Positions 63,176-64,000 of a stretch of 64,000 nt of DNA are shown here, piece after piece. The position numbers and the translations under genes were made by a program. Source of the DNA: BQJU01 sp964015035 (lineage in GTDB: Bacteria > Bacteroidota > Bacteroidia > Chitinophagales > Saprospiraceae). Under the pieces are notes generated by a model. The model ran no database searches. It saw only the letters and a program-made list of their open reading frames with translations, and was not told the DNA's origin. The stretch is from positions 9,427 to 73,426 of the forward strand of contig CAXHCA010000014.1 in the NCBI GenBank assembly GCA_964015035.1, in the 5' to 3' direction. The first letter of the stretch is position 1; each line of letters begins with the position of its first letter.

Positions 63176-63327
63176 GCAATTGCGGCTGTCCGTATTCTGT
63201 TTTGAACTATTTATAGGAAGATGTATGATCGACTACTTTTGATCGGAATCGGGAAGGACGAGGGGGAATGTTTTCGGAGAAGAACCGGATAGCTGGACCA
63301 TCGCTTCCTCTCCGTTCATTCCGTTTC

Positions 63328-63783
63328 TTATTTAGTAATTTTCACGTTCACCGCATTAGGACCTTTGGGGCCCATTTCAACTTCGAAGGTCACCTTGTCG
63401 CTTTCTTGAATAGGCGCTTCTAAATTATTGCTATGCACAAAAATACTATCTCGGGTTTCCATATCAATGATAAACCCATAACCCTTTTCATCGTTAAAAA
63501 ACTTCACTTGACCTTGCCGGATAGGGTCAGCTTCTTCCCCTTTTGGCGGAATGCCTAAGACAATGTCTTCTGCCTTAATCTTTTTCTTTTTGGATGGATC
63601 GGGAGGAGTACGGGTCAGGTTCCCATTTTCATCTACGTACGAAAGCATGTCTTCAAACTTCACTTCTCCTCTTTCTTCTTTCTCCGCTTTGCGCTGTTCC
63701 CGGCGCTCTAATTTGTCTCTTTTCCGCTTTCTACGCTTCTTTTCGTTTTCCTTTTTGTTAAAGGACTGCTGCGATTTTGCCAT
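63328..63783 (-). CDS. Cold-shock-domain protein with basic N-terminal extension
   Basis: The 151-aa protein has a long Lys/Arg/Glu-rich helical N-terminus (about 1-45, KKENEKKRRKRKRDKLERRE), a linker, and a cold-shock domain at 91-151. That domain has GQVKFFNDEKGYGFI (RNP1 KGYGFI) and DSIFVHS (RNP2). The domain binds single-stranded RNA or DNA, and the charged extension probably adds nonspecific nucleic-acid binding. It is larger than free Csp proteins (about 65 aa), a form common in Bacteroidota. A candidate promoter box lies about 100 bp upstream. Confidence 0.92.
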   Translation of the reverse strand: MAKSQQSFNKKENEKKRRKRKRDKLERREQRKAEKEERGEVKFEDMLSYVDENGNLTRTPPDPSKKKKIKAEDIVLGIPPKGEEADPIRQGQVKFFNDEKGYGFIIDMETRDSIFVHSNNLEAPIQESDKVTFEVEMGPKGPNAVNVKITK

Positions 63784-63883
63784 ATTTCAATTTTGGTTAA
63801 AAATATCCCATTTGAGGATGAAAACCGATGGCAAACAATTTTGTAAAATGCCTACGCATAGCCTCCAAGTCAACGAGGAATTG

Positions 63884-63891
63884 CAAAGTTA
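63884..63891 (-). promoter_or_regulatory. Candidate -7 element (TAACTTTG) for the cold-shock gene
   Basis: Perfect TAnnTTTG on the minus strand, with TTTG 24 bases further upstream (63916-63919), a longer gap than usual. It implies a leader of about 95 bases, plausible for a cold-shock mRNA. Confidence 0.4.
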
Positions 63892-63936
63892 CCGAAATTT
63901 CTTCGGCTTGCCTTGCAAAGTATCTTATAATAGTAC

Positions 63937-64000
63937 CTGTCTCTTATACACATCTCCGAGCCCACTAGACGACATCTCATCTAGGATGCCGTCTTCTGCT
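63937..64000. other. Illumina Nextera i7 adapter sequence (artefact)
   Basis: CTGTCTCTTATACACATCT is the Nextera mosaic-end sequence in read-through orientation. It is followed by CCGAGCCCAC(G>T)AGAC, an 8-base index-like stretch (GACATCTC), and a slightly corrupted form of the P7 end ending GCCGTCTTCTGCT. The order and spacing match the i7 adapter with a few substitutions. This is untrimmed library adapter at a contig end, not genomic DNA. Confidence 0.97.

Overview
The window looks like one end of a contig from a Bacteroidota genome, most likely a Saprospiria/Lewinella-type marine or environmental bacterium. The evidence is type IX secretion (T9SS) machinery and cargo (a PorP/SprF protein, four type B 'gliding motility' C-terminal domains, one type A sorting domain), Bacteroidota-restricted families (DUF4199, DUF2795, BatA, choice-of-anchor L, SprB repeats, DUF2027-Smr), a short primary sigma factor, and recurrent TAnnTTTG promoter elements. 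The last 64 bases are not genomic: they match an Illumina Nextera i7 adapter.

Layout. 1-3.3 kb (minus): start of a secreted cohesin-like protein cut by the window edge, a PorP/SprF protein, and a MacB/FtsX-type permease. 3.6-11 kb (mostly plus): queA, a secreted transglutaminase-fold protein, a DUF2795 protein, a helical protein, cmk and an ABC exporter. 11-19.5 kb (minus): a catalytically empty Nudix-like protein, two envelope proteins, the sigma factor gene, pnp, rpsO and the etfBA pair. 19.8-43.4 kb (plus): a small TPR protein followed by four tandem genes for giant T9SS adhesins (792, 2071, 2071 and 2318 aa), about 23 kb in total. 43.4-56 kb (mostly minus): an envelope/LPS cluster (methyltransferase, gmhB, gmhA, two glycosyltransferases, three small membrane proteins, a dihydroorotase-like pseudoenzyme, a GT-C-like membrane protein and BatA/vWA), with a DUF2027-Smr gene on the plus strand. 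56.3-63.8 kb: queE, an HtpX-type protease, a 1502-aa T9SS protein (seven FG-GAP motifs, UnbV, 12 cysteine-rich PKD repeats, type A signal) and a cold-shock-domain protein.

The dominant theme is cell-surface construction. The four adhesins share a near-constant C-terminal export cassette behind very different stalks. Adhesins 1 and 2 are paralogues through an N-terminal jelly-roll-like domain. Adhesins 3 and 4 are paralogues through choice-of-anchor L and Calx-beta domains plus an ~83-aa repeat stalk, with 12 and 15 copies in the same register.

The most unusual non-coding feature is a family of five imperfect palindromic elements (four of 169-196 bp, one truncated) with shared terminal inverted repeats and mosaic arms. 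They sit only in intergenic gaps: before etfB, between adhesins 1/2 and 2/3, next to the dihydroorotase-like gene, and in the batA/queE divergent gap. They look like non-autonomous MITE/REP-type elements. No transposase, CRISPR array, tRNA or rRNA was seen.
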